The notes under the pieces were generated by a model. The model had not been told where the DNA came from, ran no database searches, and was given only the letters and a program-made list of their open reading frames with translations. The translations under genes were made by a program, and so were the position numbers. A DNA stretch of 64,000 bases from Burkholderia puraquae. Lineage in GTDB: Bacteria; Pseudomonadota; Gammaproteobacteria; Burkholderiales; Burkholderiaceae. Each line of letters opens with the position of its first letter. Position 1 is the stretch's first letter. The stretch spans positions 186,001-250,000 of the forward strand of contig NZ_NBYX01000005.1 in the NCBI RefSeq assembly GCF_002099195.1, written 5' to 3'. Of the stretch, positions 23,002-35,141 are shown in pieces.

Positions 23002-23883
23002 ATGGCGGCAATTACCGCAAGCATGGTGGCAGAACTGCGCGCAAAGACCGACGCACCGATGATGGAGTGCAAGAAGGCGCTGACGGAAGCCGACGGCGAT
23101 CTGGCCAAGGCTGAAGAGCTGCTGCGCGTCAAGCTCGGCAACAAGGCGAGCAAGGCGGCATCGCGCGTGACGGCAGAAGGCGTCGTCGCATCGTTCGTCG
23201 GCGGCAACGCAGGCGCGCTGGTCGAACTGAACTGCGAAACCGACTTCGTCGCGAAGAACGACGACTTCCTCGCATTCTCGAAGACGGTTGCAGAGCTCGT
23301 CGCGACGCAAAACCCGGCCGACGTGGCTGCGCTGTCGGCACTGCCGCTCGAAGGCTCGACGGTCGACGCAGTGCGCCTGGCACTGATCGGCAAGATCGGC
23401 GAGAACGTCTCGATCCGCCGTTTCGTCCGTTTCGAAACCGCAAACAAGATCGCAACGTACCTGCACGGCGCGCGTATCGGCGTGATCGTCGAGTACACGG
23501 GTGCGGAAGAGCAGGTCGGCAAGGACGTCGCGATGCACATCGCGGCCATGAAGCCGGTCGCACTGTCGTCGGCTGACGTGCCGGCGGAACTGATCGAGAC
23601 GGAACGCCGCGTGGCCGAGCAGAAGGCTGCGGAATCGGGCAAGCCGGCCGAGATCGTCGCGAAGATGGTCGACGGTAGCGTCCAGAAATACCTGAAGGAA
23701 GTGTCGCTGCTGAACCAGACGTTCGTGAAGAACGACAAGCAGACGATCGAGCAGATGCTGAAGGCAGCGAATGCGGCAGTGCAGAAGTTCGCGCTGTTCG
23801 TCGTCGGCGAAGGCATCGAGAAGCGCCAGGACGACTTCGCCGCCGAAGTGGCCGCGCAAGTCGCAGCAGCAAAGCAGCAGTAA
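23002..23883 (+). CDS. tsf: Elongation factor Ts
   Basis: Guanine-nucleotide exchange factor for EF-Tu, 293 residues. N-terminal UBA-like domain [20 protein letters not shown] with the MMECKKAL motif, then the core with the conserved [13 protein letters not shown] loop that enters the EF-Tu magnesium site. Two ATG codons are adjacent; I use the second (23002) because the family usually begins MAAITASM. The site AGGAGCG at 22991-22997 serves either. It follows rpsB as in most bacteria. Confidence 0.99.
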   Translation: MAAITASMVAELRAKTDAPMMECKKALTEADGDLAKAEELLRVKLGNKASKAASRVTAEGVVASFVGGNAGALVELNCETDFVAKNDDFLAFSKTVAELVATQNPADVAALSALPLEGSTVDAVRLALIGKIGENVSIRRFVRFETANKIATYLHGARIGVIVEYTGAEEQVGKDVAMHIAAMKPVALSSADVPAELIETERRVAEQKAAESGKPAEIVAKMVDGSVQKYLKEVSLLNQTFVKNDKQTIEQMLKAANAAVQKFALFVVGEGIEKRQDDFAAEVAAQVAAAKQQ

Positions 23884-23890
23884 GCCGTAA

Positions 23891-24760
<870 letters not shown>

Positions 24761-24851
24761 ACTCCCGCGGATGCGGGTCATTGGCCGCGGCGCGCCGGAT
24801 GCGCCGGGCAGGGCCCGCGTTCTTTGAAGGTTAGAAGGTTCGGAGGTTGAA

Positions 24852-25412
24852 ATGAGTGTCGCTGATACCAAGAAGGGCGTCGAGCAAAAGATGCAGCGCT
24901 CGATCGAAGCGTTCAAGAACGATCTGGCAAAGATCCGTACGGGCCGTGCACACACCGGTCTGCTCGATCACGTGCAGGTCGACTACTACGGGTCGATGGT
25001 GCCGATCTCGCAGGTCGCTAACCTGACGCTCGTCGATGCGCGCACGATCGGCGTGCAGCCGTGGGAAAAGAATATGGTCGCGAAGGTCGAGAAGGCCATT
25101 CGCGAAGCCGATCTCGGCCTGAACCCGGCCACGACCGGCGACCTGATCCGCGTGCCGATGCCTGCGCTGACGGAAGAGCGCCGCCGCGAGCTGACCAAGG
25201 TCGTGAAGAGCGAAGGCGAAACGGCCAAGGTCGCGATCCGCAACCTGCGCCGCGACGCGAACGAAGCGCTCAAGAAGCTCGTGAAGGACAAGGAAATCTC
25301 GGAAGACGACGAGCGCCGTGCGAGCGACGACGTGCAGAAGCTGACCGACAAGCACGTTGCCGAAATCGACAAGCTCGTGCAGAGCAAGGAAGCCGAGATC
25401 ATGACGGTCTGA
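24852..25412 (+). CDS. frr: Ribosome recycling factor
   Basis: Splits post-termination ribosomes together with EF-G. It is 186 residues, the standard length, with the tRNA-like two-domain layout: a long three-helix bundle ([20 protein letters not shown], then [22 protein letters not shown]) and a small beta domain ([19 protein letters not shown]). GGAGG at 24841-24845 precedes the ATG. It sits between pyrH and uppS. Confidence 0.99.
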   Translation: MSVADTKKGVEQKMQRSIEAFKNDLAKIRTGRAHTGLLDHVQVDYYGSMVPISQVANLTLVDARTIGVQPWEKNMVAKVEKAIREADLGLNPATTGDLIRVPMPALTEERRRELTKVVKSEGETAKVAIRNLRRDANEALKKLVKDKEISEDDERRASDDVQKLTDKHVAEIDKLVQSKEAEIMTV

Positions 25413-25461
25413 CGACCGTCCTCGCGCGCCGCCTTCTTCCCGCATTACTGTCTCAACGGCC

Positions 25462-26244
25462 ATGACCTATACCAGCTCTACCGTTCGCGTGCCTGACGTC
25501 GGTGTCGTGCCGCGTCACATCGCGATCATCATGGACGGCAACGGCCGTTGGGCGACCGAACGCCGCTTGCCGCGCGTCGCGGGGCATACCCGCGGCGTCG
25601 ATGCCGTGCGGGCGGTGGTCGAAGGCTGCGCGCGCGCCGGCGTCGAATACCTGACGCTGTTTGCGTTCAGTTCGGAGAACTGGCGCCGGCCGAACGACGA
25701 AGTGTCGTTCCTGATGCGACTCTTCATCACCGCGCTCGAGCGCGAGGTCGGCAAGCTCCATGCGAACGGGATCCGCCTGCGTGTCGTCGGCGATCTCGAC
25801 CGTTTCGAGCCGCGCATCCGCGAACTGATTCGCCGCGCCGAAACCAAGACGGCGCGCAATACCCGTCTTACGCTCACCATCGCGGCCAACTACGGCGGCC
25901 GGTGGGACATCCTGCAGGCGACGAAGAAGCTCGTCGAGCAGGCCGTGCGCGAGGGTCGCGAGGTCGAAGTGACCGAGGACGCGTTCGCGCCGCACCTGGC
26001 GATGGCCTATGCGCCGGAGCCCGATCTCTTCATCCGTACCGGTGGCGAGCAGCGCGTCAGCAACTTCCTGCTGTGGCAACTCGCGTACGCCGAATTCTAT
26101 TTCACCGACAAATACTGGCCGGATTTCGACGGCGCGGCACTGGCCGACGCAATGGCGTCGTATACGGAGCGCGAGCGCCGTTTCGGTCGCACGAGCGCAC
26201 AGCTCGAACCGCAATCGCAGAACGCCGACTCTCTTTCATGCTGA
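25462..26244 (+). CDS. uppS: Undecaprenyl diphosphate synthase (cis-prenyltransferase)
   Basis: Adds isopentenyl units to farnesyl diphosphate to make the C55 lipid carrier for peptidoglycan and O-antigen synthesis. It is 260 residues. Conserved cis-prenyltransferase residues: D25, G26, N27, G28, R29, W30 in IMDGNGRWA, the [11 protein letters not shown] motif, and [16 protein letters not shown] near the C-terminus. It is soluble and membrane-associated. Its last seven bases overlap the start of cdsA, which makes the membrane lipid precursor CDP-diacylglycerol. Confidence 0.98.
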   Translation: MTYTSSTVRVPDVGVVPRHIAIIMDGNGRWATERRLPRVAGHTRGVDAVRAVVEGCARAGVEYLTLFAFSSENWRRPNDEVSFLMRLFITALEREVGKLHANGIRLRVVGDLDRFEPRIRELIRRAETKTARNTRLTLTIAANYGGRWDILQATKKLVEQAVREGREVEVTEDAFAPHLAMAYAPEPDLFIRTGGEQRVSNFLLWQLAYAEFYFTDKYWPDFDGAALADAMASYTERERRFGRTSAQLEPQSQNADSLSC

Positions 26245-27059
26245 AAACCCGTGTGATCACGGCGATCGTGATGCTGGCGGTGCTGCTGCCGGTGACGCTG
26301 TTCGCGCCGCTCACCGCGTTCGGCGCGCTGATCGGCGTCGTGCTCGTGTTTGCCGCGTGGGAATGGGCGCGCCTGCTCAGGCTCGGCGGCGCCGGCCCGG
26401 TCGTCTATGCAGTCGTCGCGGCGCTTGCGCTCGCGGCAACGGCACCGCTCGGCGTCGATGCGGCTTCGTCCCGTCCCCTTTTTATGGCAGCCGGCGTGTT
26501 CTGGCTGCTGGTCGGCCCGTTCGCGCTGCGGCGCAAGCCCGAGCTTGCGGGCGGCGTATGGCGGCCGTTCCTGTTGGCAGCCGGCCTCGTGGTCTTTGCG
26601 GCCTGCTGGCATGCGCTCGTCGCGGCGCGTGCGCAGGGCGTGCCGTTCGTGCTGTCGCTGCTTCTGGTCGTCTGGCTCGCCGATATCGGCGCATACTTCG
26701 CGGGCAAGGCCTTCGGAAAGCGTAAACTGGCCATCACGATCAGTCCCGGCAAGAGCTGGGAAGGCGCGATCGGTGGCTGGCTCGCCGTGATGGTCGTCGC
26801 CGGCGCCGCGATGGCCGCGCATGTGTTCGAGCCGACCCTGTTTTCCGCATTTGCCGTGCGCTACGGGATGCCCGGCGCGTGGGCCGCACTGACGCTGCTG
26901 GTCGTATACAGCGTGATCGGCGACCTGTTCGAGTCGTTGCTGAAGCGACAGGCGGGCGTGAAGGATTCGAGCGGACTGCTGCCTGGCCATGGCGGCGTGC
27001 TCGACCGTGTCGACGCGCTGCTGCCGGTGCTGCCGCTTGCGATGCTGCTGCTTGGTTAA
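26238..27059 (+). CDS. cdsA: Phosphatidate cytidylyltransferase
   Basis: Makes CDP-diacylglycerol from phosphatidate and CTP, the branch point for all bacterial phospholipids. It is a 273-residue integral membrane protein with about eight hydrophobic segments and the family signature [18 protein letters not shown] near residues 236-253, just before the C-terminus. The start ATG 26238 overlaps uppS by seven bases (ATGCTGA), so expression is coupled. dxr follows after 15 bases. Confidence 0.97.
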   Translation: MLKTRVITAIVMLAVLLPVTLFAPLTAFGALIGVVLVFAAWEWARLLRLGGAGPVVYAVVAALALAATAPLGVDAASSRPLFMAAGVFWLLVGPFALRRKPELAGGVWRPFLLAAGLVVFAACWHALVAARAQGVPFVLSLLLVVWLADIGAYFAGKAFGKRKLAITISPGKSWEGAIGGWLAVMVVAGAAMAAHVFEPTLFSAFAVRYGMPGAWAALTLLVVYSVIGDLFESLLKRQAGVKDSSGLLPGHGGVLDRVDALLPVLPLAMLLLG

Positions 27060-27074
27060 ACCATTATTTCTGTT

Positions 27075-28271
27075 ATGCAAAAACGTCTGACATTGCTCGG
27101 TTCCACGGGCTCGATCGGAGACAGCACGCTCGACGTGGTCGCGCGCCATCCCGAGCGCTTCTCGGTCTATGCGCTGACCGCACACCGCAACGGCGACAAG
27201 CTGGTCGAGCAATGCCTGCGCTTCGCGCCCGAAGTGGCGGTGGTCGGCGATGCCGCGACGGCCGCGCACGTCGACGCGAAACTGCGCGCGGCGGGCAGCA
27301 AGACGACCGTCCTGCACGGGCCGCAGGCGCTCGTCGACGTGTCGAAGAGCGATGGCTGCGACACGGTGGTCGCGGCGATCGTCGGTGCGGCCGGCATGGC
27401 GCCGAGCCTCGCGGCGGCACGCGCCGGCAAGCGCATCCTGCTCGCGAACAAGGAAGCGCTGGTGATGTCGGGCGCGATCTTCATGGACGCCGTGCGCGAC
27501 CATGGCGCGATCCTGCTGCCGGTCGACAGCGAACACAACGCGATCTTCCAGTGCATGCCGCGCGACGCGGCCGAGCACGGCGGGATCTCGAAGATCATCC
27601 TGACCGCGTCGGGCGGCCCGTTCCGCACGCGCGAACCGGCCACGCTCGTCGACGTGACGCCGGACGAGGCGTGCAAGCACCCGAACTGGGTGATGGGCCG
27701 CAAGATATCGGTCGATTCCGCGACGATGATGAACAAGGGCCTCGAGGTGATCGAGGCGCACTGGATCTTCGGGCTGCCGGGCGAACGGATCGACGTGCTG
27801 ATCCATCCGCAGAGCGTGATCCATTCGCTCGTGTCGTATCGCGATGGCTCGGTGCTCGCACAGCTCGGCAACCCCGACATGCGCACGCCGATCGCGCACG
27901 CGCTTGCATTCCCCGAGCGTGTCGATGCGGGCGTCGATCAGCTCGACCTCGCGCAGATCGCCCAGCTGTCGTTCGAGAAGCCCGATTACGCGCGCTTTCC
28001 GTGCCTCGCACTCGCGCTGAAGGCGCTCGAGGAAGGCGGCATCGCGAGCGCCGCATTGAACGCGGCGAACGAAGTGGCGGTCGAAGCGTTTCTCGAGCGC
28101 CGCATCGGCTTCATGGCGATTGCGGCGACGGTCGACGCCGTGCTCAACACACTGCCGAATCGTACGCCCGACGGGCTCGAGGATGTCCTGGCGGCGGATG
28201 CCGAGGCACGCCGCCTCGCCGCCGAGATCATTGCAAAAGCGCCTGCGCCACGCGTGGAGCGCACTGTCTGA
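27075..28271 (+). CDS. dxr: 1-deoxy-D-xylulose 5-phosphate reductoisomerase
   Basis: Converts DXP to methylerythritol 4-phosphate with NADPH, the first committed step of the MEP isoprenoid pathway and the target of fosmidomycin. It is 398 residues. The NADPH loop [16 protein letters not shown] is at the N-terminus; the substrate and metal region includes [13 protein letters not shown] and SGGPFRTRE, and the flexible lid lies around [16 protein letters not shown]. It supplies isoprenoid precursors to UppS encoded nearby. Also called ispC. Confidence 0.99.
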   Translation: MQKRLTLLGSTGSIGDSTLDVVARHPERFSVYALTAHRNGDKLVEQCLRFAPEVAVVGDAATAAHVDAKLRAAGSKTTVLHGPQALVDVSKSDGCDTVVAAIVGAAGMAPSLAAARAGKRILLANKEALVMSGAIFMDAVRDHGAILLPVDSEHNAIFQCMPRDAAEHGGISKIILTASGGPFRTREPATLVDVTPDEACKHPNWVMGRKISVDSATMMNKGLEVIEAHWIFGLPGERIDVLIHPQSVIHSLVSYRDGSVLAQLGNPDMRTPIAHALAFPERVDAGVDQLDLAQIAQLSFEKPDYARFPCLALALKALEEGGIASAALNAANEVAVEAFLERRIGFMAIAATVDAVLNTLPNRTPDGLEDVLAADAEARRLAAEIIAKAPAPRVERTV

Positions 28272-28282
28272 ATGGGGTGCTC

Positions 28283-29653
28283 ATGAACGTGCTGGTCGAA
28301 CTGATCGCGTTTGCGGTGGCGATCGGGGTGCTGGTCGTCGTGCATGAGTACGGACATTATCGCGTCGCGCGCTGGTGCGGCGTGAAGGTGCTGCGTTTCT
28401 CGATCGGCTTCGGCCAGCCCGTCGCGCGCTGGGTCAGCCGCAGGACGGGCACCGAGTGGACGCTGTCCGCGCTGCCGCTCGGCGGCTACGTGAAGATGCT
28501 CGACGAGCGCGATCCCGGCTCCGGCATCCCGCCCGAGGAACTCGGCCAGGCGTTCAACCGGCAGTCGGTCTACAAGCGCATCGCGATCGTTGCGGCCGGG
28601 CCGATTGCGAACTTCCTGTTGGCAATTGCGCTGTTTTCGATCGTATTTGCCACCGGCGTAACCGAGCCGGCTGCGATCGTCGCGCCGCCGGCCGCCGGCA
28701 CGGTGGCGGCGCGCGCGGGCTTCGACGGCAGCGAGACGATCGTGTCGATCCGCAACGCGCAGGGCGGCGAGTCCGAGCCGGTGCGGTCGTGGTCGGACCT
28801 GCGCTGGAAGCTGCTGGCGGCTGCGTTCGATCACCGCGAGATCGTGCTCGGCGCGCGCGACGGCAACACGACGTTCGACTTCCGCGTCGACCTCCGCAAT
28901 GTTCCCGAAAGTCAGCTCGACGACGATTTCATGGCCCACCTGGGCTTCGAGACCGGCGGCGGCACGCTGTCGGTCGCGTCGGTGCAGCCGGGCAGCGCGG
29001 CGGAACAGGCGGGCCTGAAGGCCGGCGACAAGCTGGCCGCGCTCGACGGCAAGCCGATCGGCGGCGCGTCGCGCTTCATCGATTTCGTGAAACACCATGC
29101 GGGCAAGCCGCTCGACCTGCAGATCGAGCGCGACGGCGCCGCGCAGACGGTGTCGATCGTGCCGCAGATGCAGCGCGACGACGAATCGGGCCAGCAGGTC
29201 GGCCGCATCGGCGCGGCGCTGTCGATGCATGCGCCGTCCGTCGACGTGCGTTACGGGCCGATCGACAGCTTGCGGCTCGGCGCGCACCGCACGTGGGACA
29301 TCTCCGTGTATTCGCTGCGGATGTTCGGGCGCATGATCACGGGCAACGCGTCGCTGAAGAACCTGTCCGGCCCCGTGACGATCGCCGACTACGCGGGCAA
29401 GAGTGCGCGGCTCGGTCCATCGGCGTTCCTGTCGTTCCTCGCCCTTGTCAGCATTAGCCTTGGCGTCCTGAACTTGTTGCCGATTCCCGTTTTGGACGGG
29501 GGGCATCTGTTATATTATGCGGTTGAAGCCGCGACCGGGAAAGCCGTCTCGGAGCGCTGGCAGCTGATTCTGCAAAGAGCCGGGTTGATCTGCATCGTCG
29601 CATTGTCGGCGATCGCGCTGTTCAACGATCTGGCTCGGTTAATCCATTTCTGA
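28283..29653 (+). CDS. rseP: Site-2 intramembrane zinc protease RseP
   Basis: Inner-membrane protease that cuts the anti-sigma factor RseA within the membrane to release sigma-E during envelope stress, and clears signal peptides. It is 456 residues. Zinc site HEYGH at 21-25 (H21, E22, H25) in the first membrane segment; the third ligand aspartate in LLPIPVLDGGHL near 406; PDZ domains between (GSAAEQAGLKAGDKLAALDG). The start is ATG 28283, 11 bases after dxr. The next gene is bamA, whose product's assembly failure activates this protease. Confidence 0.98.
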   Translation: MNVLVELIAFAVAIGVLVVVHEYGHYRVARWCGVKVLRFSIGFGQPVARWVSRRTGTEWTLSALPLGGYVKMLDERDPGSGIPPEELGQAFNRQSVYKRIAIVAAGPIANFLLAIALFSIVFATGVTEPAAIVAPPAAGTVAARAGFDGSETIVSIRNAQGGESEPVRSWSDLRWKLLAAAFDHREIVLGARDGNTTFDFRVDLRNVPESQLDDDFMAHLGFETGGGTLSVASVQPGSAAEQAGLKAGDKLAALDGKPIGGASRFIDFVKHHAGKPLDLQIERDGAAQTVSIVPQMQRDDESGQQVGRIGAALSMHAPSVDVRYGPIDSLRLGAHRTWDISVYSLRMFGRMITGNASLKNLSGPVTIADYAGKSARLGPSAFLSFLALVSISLGVLNLLPIPVLDGGHLLYYAVEAATGKAVSERWQLILQRAGLICIVALSAIALFNDLARLIHF

Positions 29654-29714
29654 AGCGTCAGGCGGCCGCCGCTGGGTAGCCGCCTGATTTGATGCAGCTA
29701 AATATTGGGGATGC

Positions 29715-32024
29715 ATGTTGTTCAAACCTCATCGCTTTGTACCTAAGACAGTTGCAGCGGCCGCGCTCGCCGCGCACGGCCTCGCGGCGCATGCAGCGGC
29801 ACCGTTCGTGGTGCAAGACATCAAGATCGAGGGGCTGCAGCGCGTCGAAGCGGGTTCGGTGTTCGCCTACCTGCCGATCAAGCAGGGCGATACCTTCACG
29901 GACGACAAGGCATCCGAAGCAATCCGCGCGCTGTACGCGACGGGCTTCTTCAACGACGTACGCATCGCCACGCAGGGCAACGTCGTGATCGTGCAGGTGC
30001 AGGAGCGCCCGGCCATCGCGTCGATCGACTTCACCGGCACGAAGGAGTTCGACAAGGACAACCTGACGAAGGCACTGCGCGCAGTCGGTCTCGCCGACGG
30101 CCGCTACTACGACAAGGCGCTCGTCGACAAGGCGGAGCAGGAGCTCAAGCGCCAGTACCTCACGCGCGGCTTCTACGCGGCCGAGGTCAAGACGACGATC
30201 ACGCCGGTCGACGCGAACCGCGTGTCGATCCTGTTCGCGGTGGCCGAAGGCCCGAGCGCGAAGATCCGCCAGATCAACTTCATCGGCAACAAGGCATTCA
30301 GCACCAGCACGCTGCGCGACGAGATGCAGCTGTCGACGCCGAACTGGTTCTCCTGGTACACGAAGAACGACCTGTACTCGAAGGAAAAGCTCACGGGCGA
30401 CCTCGAGGCGGTGCGCTCGTACTACCTGAACCGCGGCTACCTCGAGTTCAACATCGATTCGACCCAGGTGTCGATCTCGCCCGACAAGAAGGACATGTAC
30501 CTGACGGTCACGCTGCACGAAGGCGAGCCGTACACGGTGTCGGGCATCAAGCTGTCGGGCAACCTGCTCGATCGCGAAGCCGAACTCAACAAGCTGATCA
30601 AGATCAAGGCGGGCGACCGCTTCTCGGCCGAAAAGCTGCAGCAGACCACCAAGTCGATCGTCGACAAGCTCGGTGAGTACGGTTACGCATTCGCGACCGT
30701 CAACGCGCAGCCGGACATCGACCAGGCGAACCACAAGGTGAACCTGAACCTCGTCGTCGATCCGAGCCGCCGCGTGTACGTGCGCCGCATCAACGTCGTC
30801 GGCAACACGCGCACGCGCGACGAAGTGGTGCGCCGCGAAATGCGCCAGCTCGAAAGCTCGTGGTTCGATTCGAACCGCCTCGCACTGTCGAAGGATCGCG
30901 TGAACCGTCTCGGCTACTTCACCAACGTCGACGTGACGACGGTGCCGGTCGACGGCACGAACGACCAGGTCGACGTGAACGTGAAGGTCGACGAAAAGCC
31001 GACCGGCGCGATCACGCTGGGTGCCGGTTTCTCGTCGACGGACAAGGTCGTGCTGTCGGCGGGCGTGTCGCAGGACAACGTGTTCGGTTCGGGTACCAGC
31101 CTGTCGGTGAACGTCAACACCGCGAAAAGCTACCGTACGCTGACCGTCACGCAGGTCGACCCGTACTTCACGGTCGACGGCATCAAGCGGATCACGGACG
31201 TCTACTACCGCACGTACCAGCCGCTCTACTATTCGACGAGCTCGAGCTTCCGGATCATCAGTGCGGGCGGCAACCTGAAGTTCGGCATTCCGTTCTCGGA
31301 AGTCGACACGGTCTACTTCGGCGCCGGCTTCGAGCAGAACCGTCTCGATGTCGATTCGAACACGCCGCAGAGCTACCAGGATTACGTGAACCAGTTCGGC
31401 CGCGTGTCCAACACGGTGCCGCTGACGGTCGCGTGGTCGCGCGACGCGCGTGACAGCGCGCTGATTCCGAGCCGCGGCTACTTCACGCAGGCGAACATGG
31501 AGTACGGCGTGCCGGTCGGCAAGATCCAGTACTACAAGGCCGACCTGCAGGCCCAGTACTACTATTCGTTCTCGCGCGGCTTCATCCTGGGCCTGAACCT
31601 GCAGGGTGGCTACGGCAACGGTATCGGCAACCCGTACCCGATCTTCAAGAACTACTACGCGGGCGGTATCGGCTCCGTGCGTGGCTACGAGCCGAGCTCG
31701 CTGGGCCCGCGCGACACGAAGACGAACGACCCGATCGGCGGTTCGAAGATGGTCGTCGGCAATATCGAACTGACGTTCCCGCTGCCGGGCACGGGCTACG
31801 ACCGCACGCTGCGCGTGTTCACGTTCCTCGACGGCGGCAACGTGTGGGGCAACGCGCCGGGCGGCACGAGTACGGGCGCCAACGGCCTGCGTTACGGCTA
31901 CGGTGTGGGTCTCGCGTGGATCTCGCCGATCGGCCCGCTGAAGCTGAGCCTCGGCTTCCCGCTGCAGAAGCACGAAGGCGACCAGTACCAGAAATTCCAG
32001 TTCCAGATCGGGACGGCGTTCTGA
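29715..32024 (+). CDS. bamA: Outer membrane protein assembly factor BamA
   Basis: Central Omp85 component of the BAM complex that folds and inserts beta-barrel proteins into the outer membrane. It is 769 residues: a signal peptide (MLFKPHRFVPKTVAAAALAA...AHA), five periplasmic POTRA domains from about 25 to 425 (first unit FVVQDIKIEGLQRVEAGSVF), then a 16-stranded barrel. The loop-6 motif GSVRGYEPSSLGPRD is near residue 653 and the protein ends in phenylalanine (QIGTAF), the C-terminal signal for OMP assembly. The periplasmic chaperone skp follows after 34 bases. Confidence 0.99.
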   Translation: MLFKPHRFVPKTVAAAALAAHGLAAHAAAPFVVQDIKIEGLQRVEAGSVFAYLPIKQGDTFTDDKASEAIRALYATGFFNDVRIATQGNVVIVQVQERPAIASIDFTGTKEFDKDNLTKALRAVGLADGRYYDKALVDKAEQELKRQYLTRGFYAAEVKTTITPVDANRVSILFAVAEGPSAKIRQINFIGNKAFSTSTLRDEMQLSTPNWFSWYTKNDLYSKEKLTGDLEAVRSYYLNRGYLEFNIDSTQVSISPDKKDMYLTVTLHEGEPYTVSGIKLSGNLLDREAELNKLIKIKAGDRFSAEKLQQTTKSIVDKLGEYGYAFATVNAQPDIDQANHKVNLNLVVDPSRRVYVRRINVVGNTRTRDEVVRREMRQLESSWFDSNRLALSKDRVNRLGYFTNVDVTTVPVDGTNDQVDVNVKVDEKPTGAITLGAGFSSTDKVVLSAGVSQDNVFGSGTSLSVNVNTAKSYRTLTVTQVDPYFTVDGIKRITDVYYRTYQPLYYSTSSSFRIISAGGNLKFGIPFSEVDTVYFGAGFEQNRLDVDSNTPQSYQDYVNQFGRVSNTVPLTVAWSRDARDSALIPSRGYFTQANMEYGVPVGKIQYYKADLQAQYYYSFSRGFILGLNLQGGYGNGIGNPYPIFKNYYAGGIGSVRGYEPSSLGPRDTKTNDPIGGSKMVVGNIELTFPLPGTGYDRTLRVFTFLDGGNVWGNAPGGTSTGANGLRYGYGVGLAWISPIGPLKLSLGFPLQKHEGDQYQKFQFQIGTAF

Positions 32025-32058
32025 CCGAACGCATGACAACAGCAACGAGAGGGTAATT

Positions 32059-32586
32059 TTGCTAACCGGTAAGTTTTCGAAACGAGTGATGTGCGCGCTG
32101 ACCGTTGCGCTGGCCCTGGGCGCGGCAACGGTGCACGCACAGGACGTCGCCCGCATCGCGGCGGTCAATTCGGATCGGATCCTGCGCGAGTCGGCGCCCG
32201 CGAAGGCGGCGCAGACGAAGCTCGAAGCCGAGTTCGCGAAGCGTGACAAGGATCTGCAAGACCTGGCCGCGCGTCTGAAGTCGATGTCCGATTCGCTGGA
32301 CAAGAACGGCGCGTCGCTGTCGGCGGCCGATCGTGCGCAGAAGCAGCGCGATCTCGCCCAGCTCGATACCGACTTCCAGCGCAAGCAGCGTGAGTTCCGC
32401 GAAGACCTGAACCAGCGTCGCAACGAGGAACTCGCCGCCGTGCTGGAGCGGGCGAACAAGGTCATCAAGCAGATCGCCGAGCAGCAGAATTACGACCTGA
32501 TCGTGCAGGAAGCCGTGTACGTCAGCCCGCGCATCGACATCACCGACAAGGTGCTCAAGGCGCTCGCGTCCGGCTCGACGAACTGA
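32059..32586 (+). CDS. skp: Periplasmic chaperone Skp/OmpH
   Basis: A jellyfish-shaped trimeric chaperone that holds unfolded outer-membrane proteins for BamA. It is 175 residues with a signal peptide (charged LTGKFSKRV, hydrophobic [13 protein letters not shown], cleavage after VHA), then a long helical coiled-coil tentacle from about 55 to 135 ([20 protein letters not shown], then [18 protein letters not shown]). The start is a TTG at 32059, 5 bases after GAGAGGG (32047-32053); an ATG at 32089 would remove the positively charged signal-peptide end. It lies between bamA and lpxD, its standard position. Confidence 0.95.
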   Translation: MLTGKFSKRVMCALTVALALGAATVHAQDVARIAAVNSDRILRESAPAKAAQTKLEAEFAKRDKDLQDLAARLKSMSDSLDKNGASLSAADRAQKQRDLAQLDTDFQRKQREFREDLNQRRNEELAAVLERANKVIKQIAEQQNYDLIVQEAVYVSPRIDITDKVLKALASGSTN

Positions 32587-32602
32587 ACGGAGCAGACGAC
32601 GA

Positions 32603-33694
32603 ATGGCATTGACGCTTGAGGAACTCGTAAAGCGGTTCGGCGGCGAGATCGCCGGCGACGCACAGTGCAAGGTGAGCGGGCTCGCACCGCTCGACCAGGC
32701 AGGCCCGCAGCAACTCGCGTTCCTCGCGAATCCGAAGTACCTGTCGCAGGTCGAGACGACCCGGGCAGGCGCGGTGCTGATTGCGCCGAAGGATCTGGAG
32801 AAGCTGGGCGCGGCCGCTAGCGGCCCGGCCGGCCCCCGCAATTTCATTGTGACGCCGAATCCGTACGCGTACTTCGCGCGCGTCGCGCAGATGTTCATCG
32901 ACCTGGCCGCGCCGGCGCGTGCCGCGGGCGTGCATCCGAGCGCGACGATCGATCCGGCCGCGCAGGTCGCCGCGAGCGCGGTGATCGGCCCGCACGTGAC
33001 GGTCGAAGCCGGCGCGGTGATCGAAGACGGCGTGCAGCTCGACGCGAACGTATTCGTCGGCCGCGGCACGACGATCGGCGCCGGCTCGCACTTCTATCCG
33101 AACGCATCGGTGTACCACGGCTGCAAGGTTGGCCCGCGCGCGATCGTCCATTCGGGCGCCGTGATCGGCTCCGACGGCTTCGGCTTCGCGCCGGATTTCG
33201 TCGGCGACGGCGACGCGCGTACCGGTAGCTGGGTGAAGATCCCGCAGGTCGGTGGCGTCACGATCGGCCCGGACGTCGAGATCGGCGCAAACACGACGAT
33301 CGATCGCGGTGCGATGGCGGATACCGTCATCGAGGAGTGCGTGAAGATCGACAACCAGGTCCAGATCGGCCACAACTGCCGGATCGGCGCGTATACGGTG
33401 ATCGCCGGCAGCGCGGGCATCGCGGGCAGCACGACGATCGGCCGCCACTGCATGATCGGTGGCGCGGCCGGGATCGCCGGCCACGTGACGCTCGGCGACT
33501 ATGTCATCATCACCGCGAAGTCGGGCGTATCGAAGTCGCTGCCGAAGGCTGGCATCTATACCAGCGCGTTCCCGGCCGTCGACCACGGCGAATGGAACAA
33601 GAGCGCCGCGCTCGTGCGCAACCTCGACAAGCTGCGCGAGCGCATCAAGGCGCTCGAAGCCGCGCTCGCCGCCCAGGGCGGCACGGACGCCTGA
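32603..33694 (+). CDS. lpxD: UDP-3-O-(3-hydroxyacyl)glucosamine N-acyltransferase
   Basis: Third step of lipid A synthesis: transfers a 3-hydroxyacyl chain from acyl carrier protein to the 2-amino group. It is 363 residues, a trimeric left-handed beta-helix. The N-terminal uridine-binding domain spans about 1-115 ([20 protein letters not shown]), then hexapeptide repeats with the catalytic histidine near 256 in [16 protein letters not shown], then a C-terminal helix. It starts 16 bases after skp and leads the lpxD-fabZ-lpxA-lpxB run. Confidence 0.98.
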   Translation: MALTLEELVKRFGGEIAGDAQCKVSGLAPLDQAGPQQLAFLANPKYLSQVETTRAGAVLIAPKDLEKLGAAASGPAGPRNFIVTPNPYAYFARVAQMFIDLAAPARAAGVHPSATIDPAAQVAASAVIGPHVTVEAGAVIEDGVQLDANVFVGRGTTIGAGSHFYPNASVYHGCKVGPRAIVHSGAVIGSDGFGFAPDFVGDGDARTGSWVKIPQVGGVTIGPDVEIGANTTIDRGAMADTVIEECVKIDNQVQIGHNCRIGAYTVIAGSAGIAGSTTIGRHCMIGGAAGIAGHVTLGDYVIITAKSGVSKSLPKAGIYTSAFPAVDHGEWNKSAALVRNLDKLRERIKALEAALAAQGGTDA

Positions 33695-33823
33695 GCGCAT
33701 CATGCGAGACCTCGAACCGGGCACGGCCAGCGCAACCGGCCCGGTTTGCCAGACTGGGCCGCACGGCGGCCCGCTTCAGCCTTTGCATCACCACCGCGCA
33801 GCCTCTGCGTGAGACGAACCATC

Positions 33824-34291
33824 ATGAGCACTGAAAAAATCAATCTCGACATCCACAAGATCCTCACGCTGCTGCCGCATCGCTACCCGATTCTGCTCGT
33901 CGATCGCGTGCTCGAACTCGAACCGCACAAGGGAATCAAAGCGCTGAAGAACGTGTCGATCAACGAGCCGTTCTTTCAGGGGCATTTCCCGAAGCGGCCG
34001 GTGATGCCGGGCGTGCTGATCCTCGAGGCGCTCGCGCAGGCCGCGGCGCTGCTGACCTTCTCGGAAGAGCAGCCGAAGGATCCGGAGAACACGCTGTACT
34101 ACTTCGTCGGGATCGACGGCGCGCGCTTCAAGCGTCCGGTCGAGCCGGGCGACCAACTGATTCTGAACGTGACGTTCGAACGCTACATCCGCGGCATCTG
34201 GAAGTTCAAGGCGGTGGCGGAAGTGGACGGCAAGGTGGCGGCGGAAGCCGAACTGATGTGCACGGTCAAGACGACCGACGTGGCGCCCTGA
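33824..34291 (+). CDS. fabZ: 3-hydroxyacyl-[acyl-carrier-protein] dehydratase FabZ
   Basis: Dehydrates 3-hydroxyacyl-ACP in fatty-acid elongation, competing with LpxA/LpxD for the same hydroxyacyl-ACP pool. It is 155 residues, hot-dog fold, with catalytic H54 and E68 in [20 protein letters not shown] and the N-terminal [17 protein letters not shown]. The start is ATG 33824; in-frame codons to 33746 are open but not protein-like. The 129-base gap after lpxD is the largest inside this lipid A group. Confidence 0.98.
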   Translation: MSTEKINLDIHKILTLLPHRYPILLVDRVLELEPHKGIKALKNVSINEPFFQGHFPKRPVMPGVLILEALAQAAALLTFSEEQPKDPENTLYYFVGIDGARFKRPVEPGDQLILNVTFERYIRGIWKFKAVAEVDGKVAAEAELMCTVKTTDVAP

Positions 34292-34349
34292 GCGACGCGG
34301 CACGGACAGGCAACGCAACGCGACACATCACATCGAGAGGCAAGGGCGC

Positions 34350-35138
34350 ATGACCAGGATTCATCCCACCGCGATTGTCGAACCGGGCGCGCAGATCGAC
34401 GAATCGGTCGAGATCGGTCCGTACGCGATCGTCGGTCCGCACGTCACGATCGGTGCGCGTACGACGATCGGCTCGCATAGCGTGATCGAAGGCCATACGA
34501 CGCTCGGCGAGGACAACCGCATCGGCCATTACGCGTCGGTCGGCGGTCGTCCGCAGGACATGAAGTACAAGGACGAGCCGACGAAGCTCGTGATCGGCAA
34601 TCGCAACACGATCCGCGAATTCACGACGATCCACACGGGTACCGTGCAGGACGTCGGCGTGACGACGCTCGGCGACGACAACTGGATCATGGCCTATGTG
34701 CACATCGGTCATGACTGCACCGTCGGCAACCACGTGATCCTGTCGAGCAACGCACAGATGGCCGGCCACGTCGAGATCGGCGACTGGGCGATCGTCGGCG
34801 GGATGTCGGGCGTCCACCAGTTCGTGCGCATCGGTGCGCATTCGATGCTGGGCGGCGCATCGGCGCTCGTGCAGGACATTCCGCCGTTCGTGATCGCGGC
34901 AGGCAACAAGGCCGAGCCGCACGGCATCAACGTCGAAGGGCTGCGCCGGCGCGGTTTTTCGCCCGATGCGATCTCCGCGCTGCGCAGCGCGTACCGCCTG
35001 CTGTACAAGAACGGCCTGTCGCTCGAAGAGGCGAAAGTGCAGTTGCGTGAACTGGCGGCGACGGGCGGCGAGGGCGACGCACCGGTGAAGGCGCTCGTCG
35101 AGTTCATCGACGCGTCGCAACGCGGCATCATCCGCTAA
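34350..35138 (+). CDS. lpxA: UDP-N-acetylglucosamine O-acyltransferase
   Basis: First step of lipid A synthesis: acylates UDP-GlcNAc at O3 from 3-hydroxyacyl-ACP. It is 262 residues, a left-handed beta-helix from the N-terminus ([20 protein letters not shown]) with a helical C-terminus. The active-site histidine pair is H118 and H121 in [15 protein letters not shown], matching the E. coli HIAHDC motif. AGAGGCAAGGG at 34335-34345 precedes the ATG. Only three bases separate it from lpxB. Confidence 0.98.
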   Translation: MTRIHPTAIVEPGAQIDESVEIGPYAIVGPHVTIGARTTIGSHSVIEGHTTLGEDNRIGHYASVGGRPQDMKYKDEPTKLVIGNRNTIREFTTIHTGTVQDVGVTTLGDDNWIMAYVHIGHDCTVGNHVILSSNAQMAGHVEIGDWAIVGGMSGVHQFVRIGAHSMLGGASALVQDIPPFVIAAGNKAEPHGINVEGLRRRGFSPDAISALRSAYRLLYKNGLSLEEAKVQLRELAATGGEGDAPVKALVEFIDASQRGIIR

Positions 35139-35141
35139 GCG

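Noticed and set aside
26879..29653. A 924-codon frame ending in RseP
   Set aside because: The N-terminal half overlaps cdsA and dxr in another frame; RseP begins at 28283 with its membrane segment and HEYGH.
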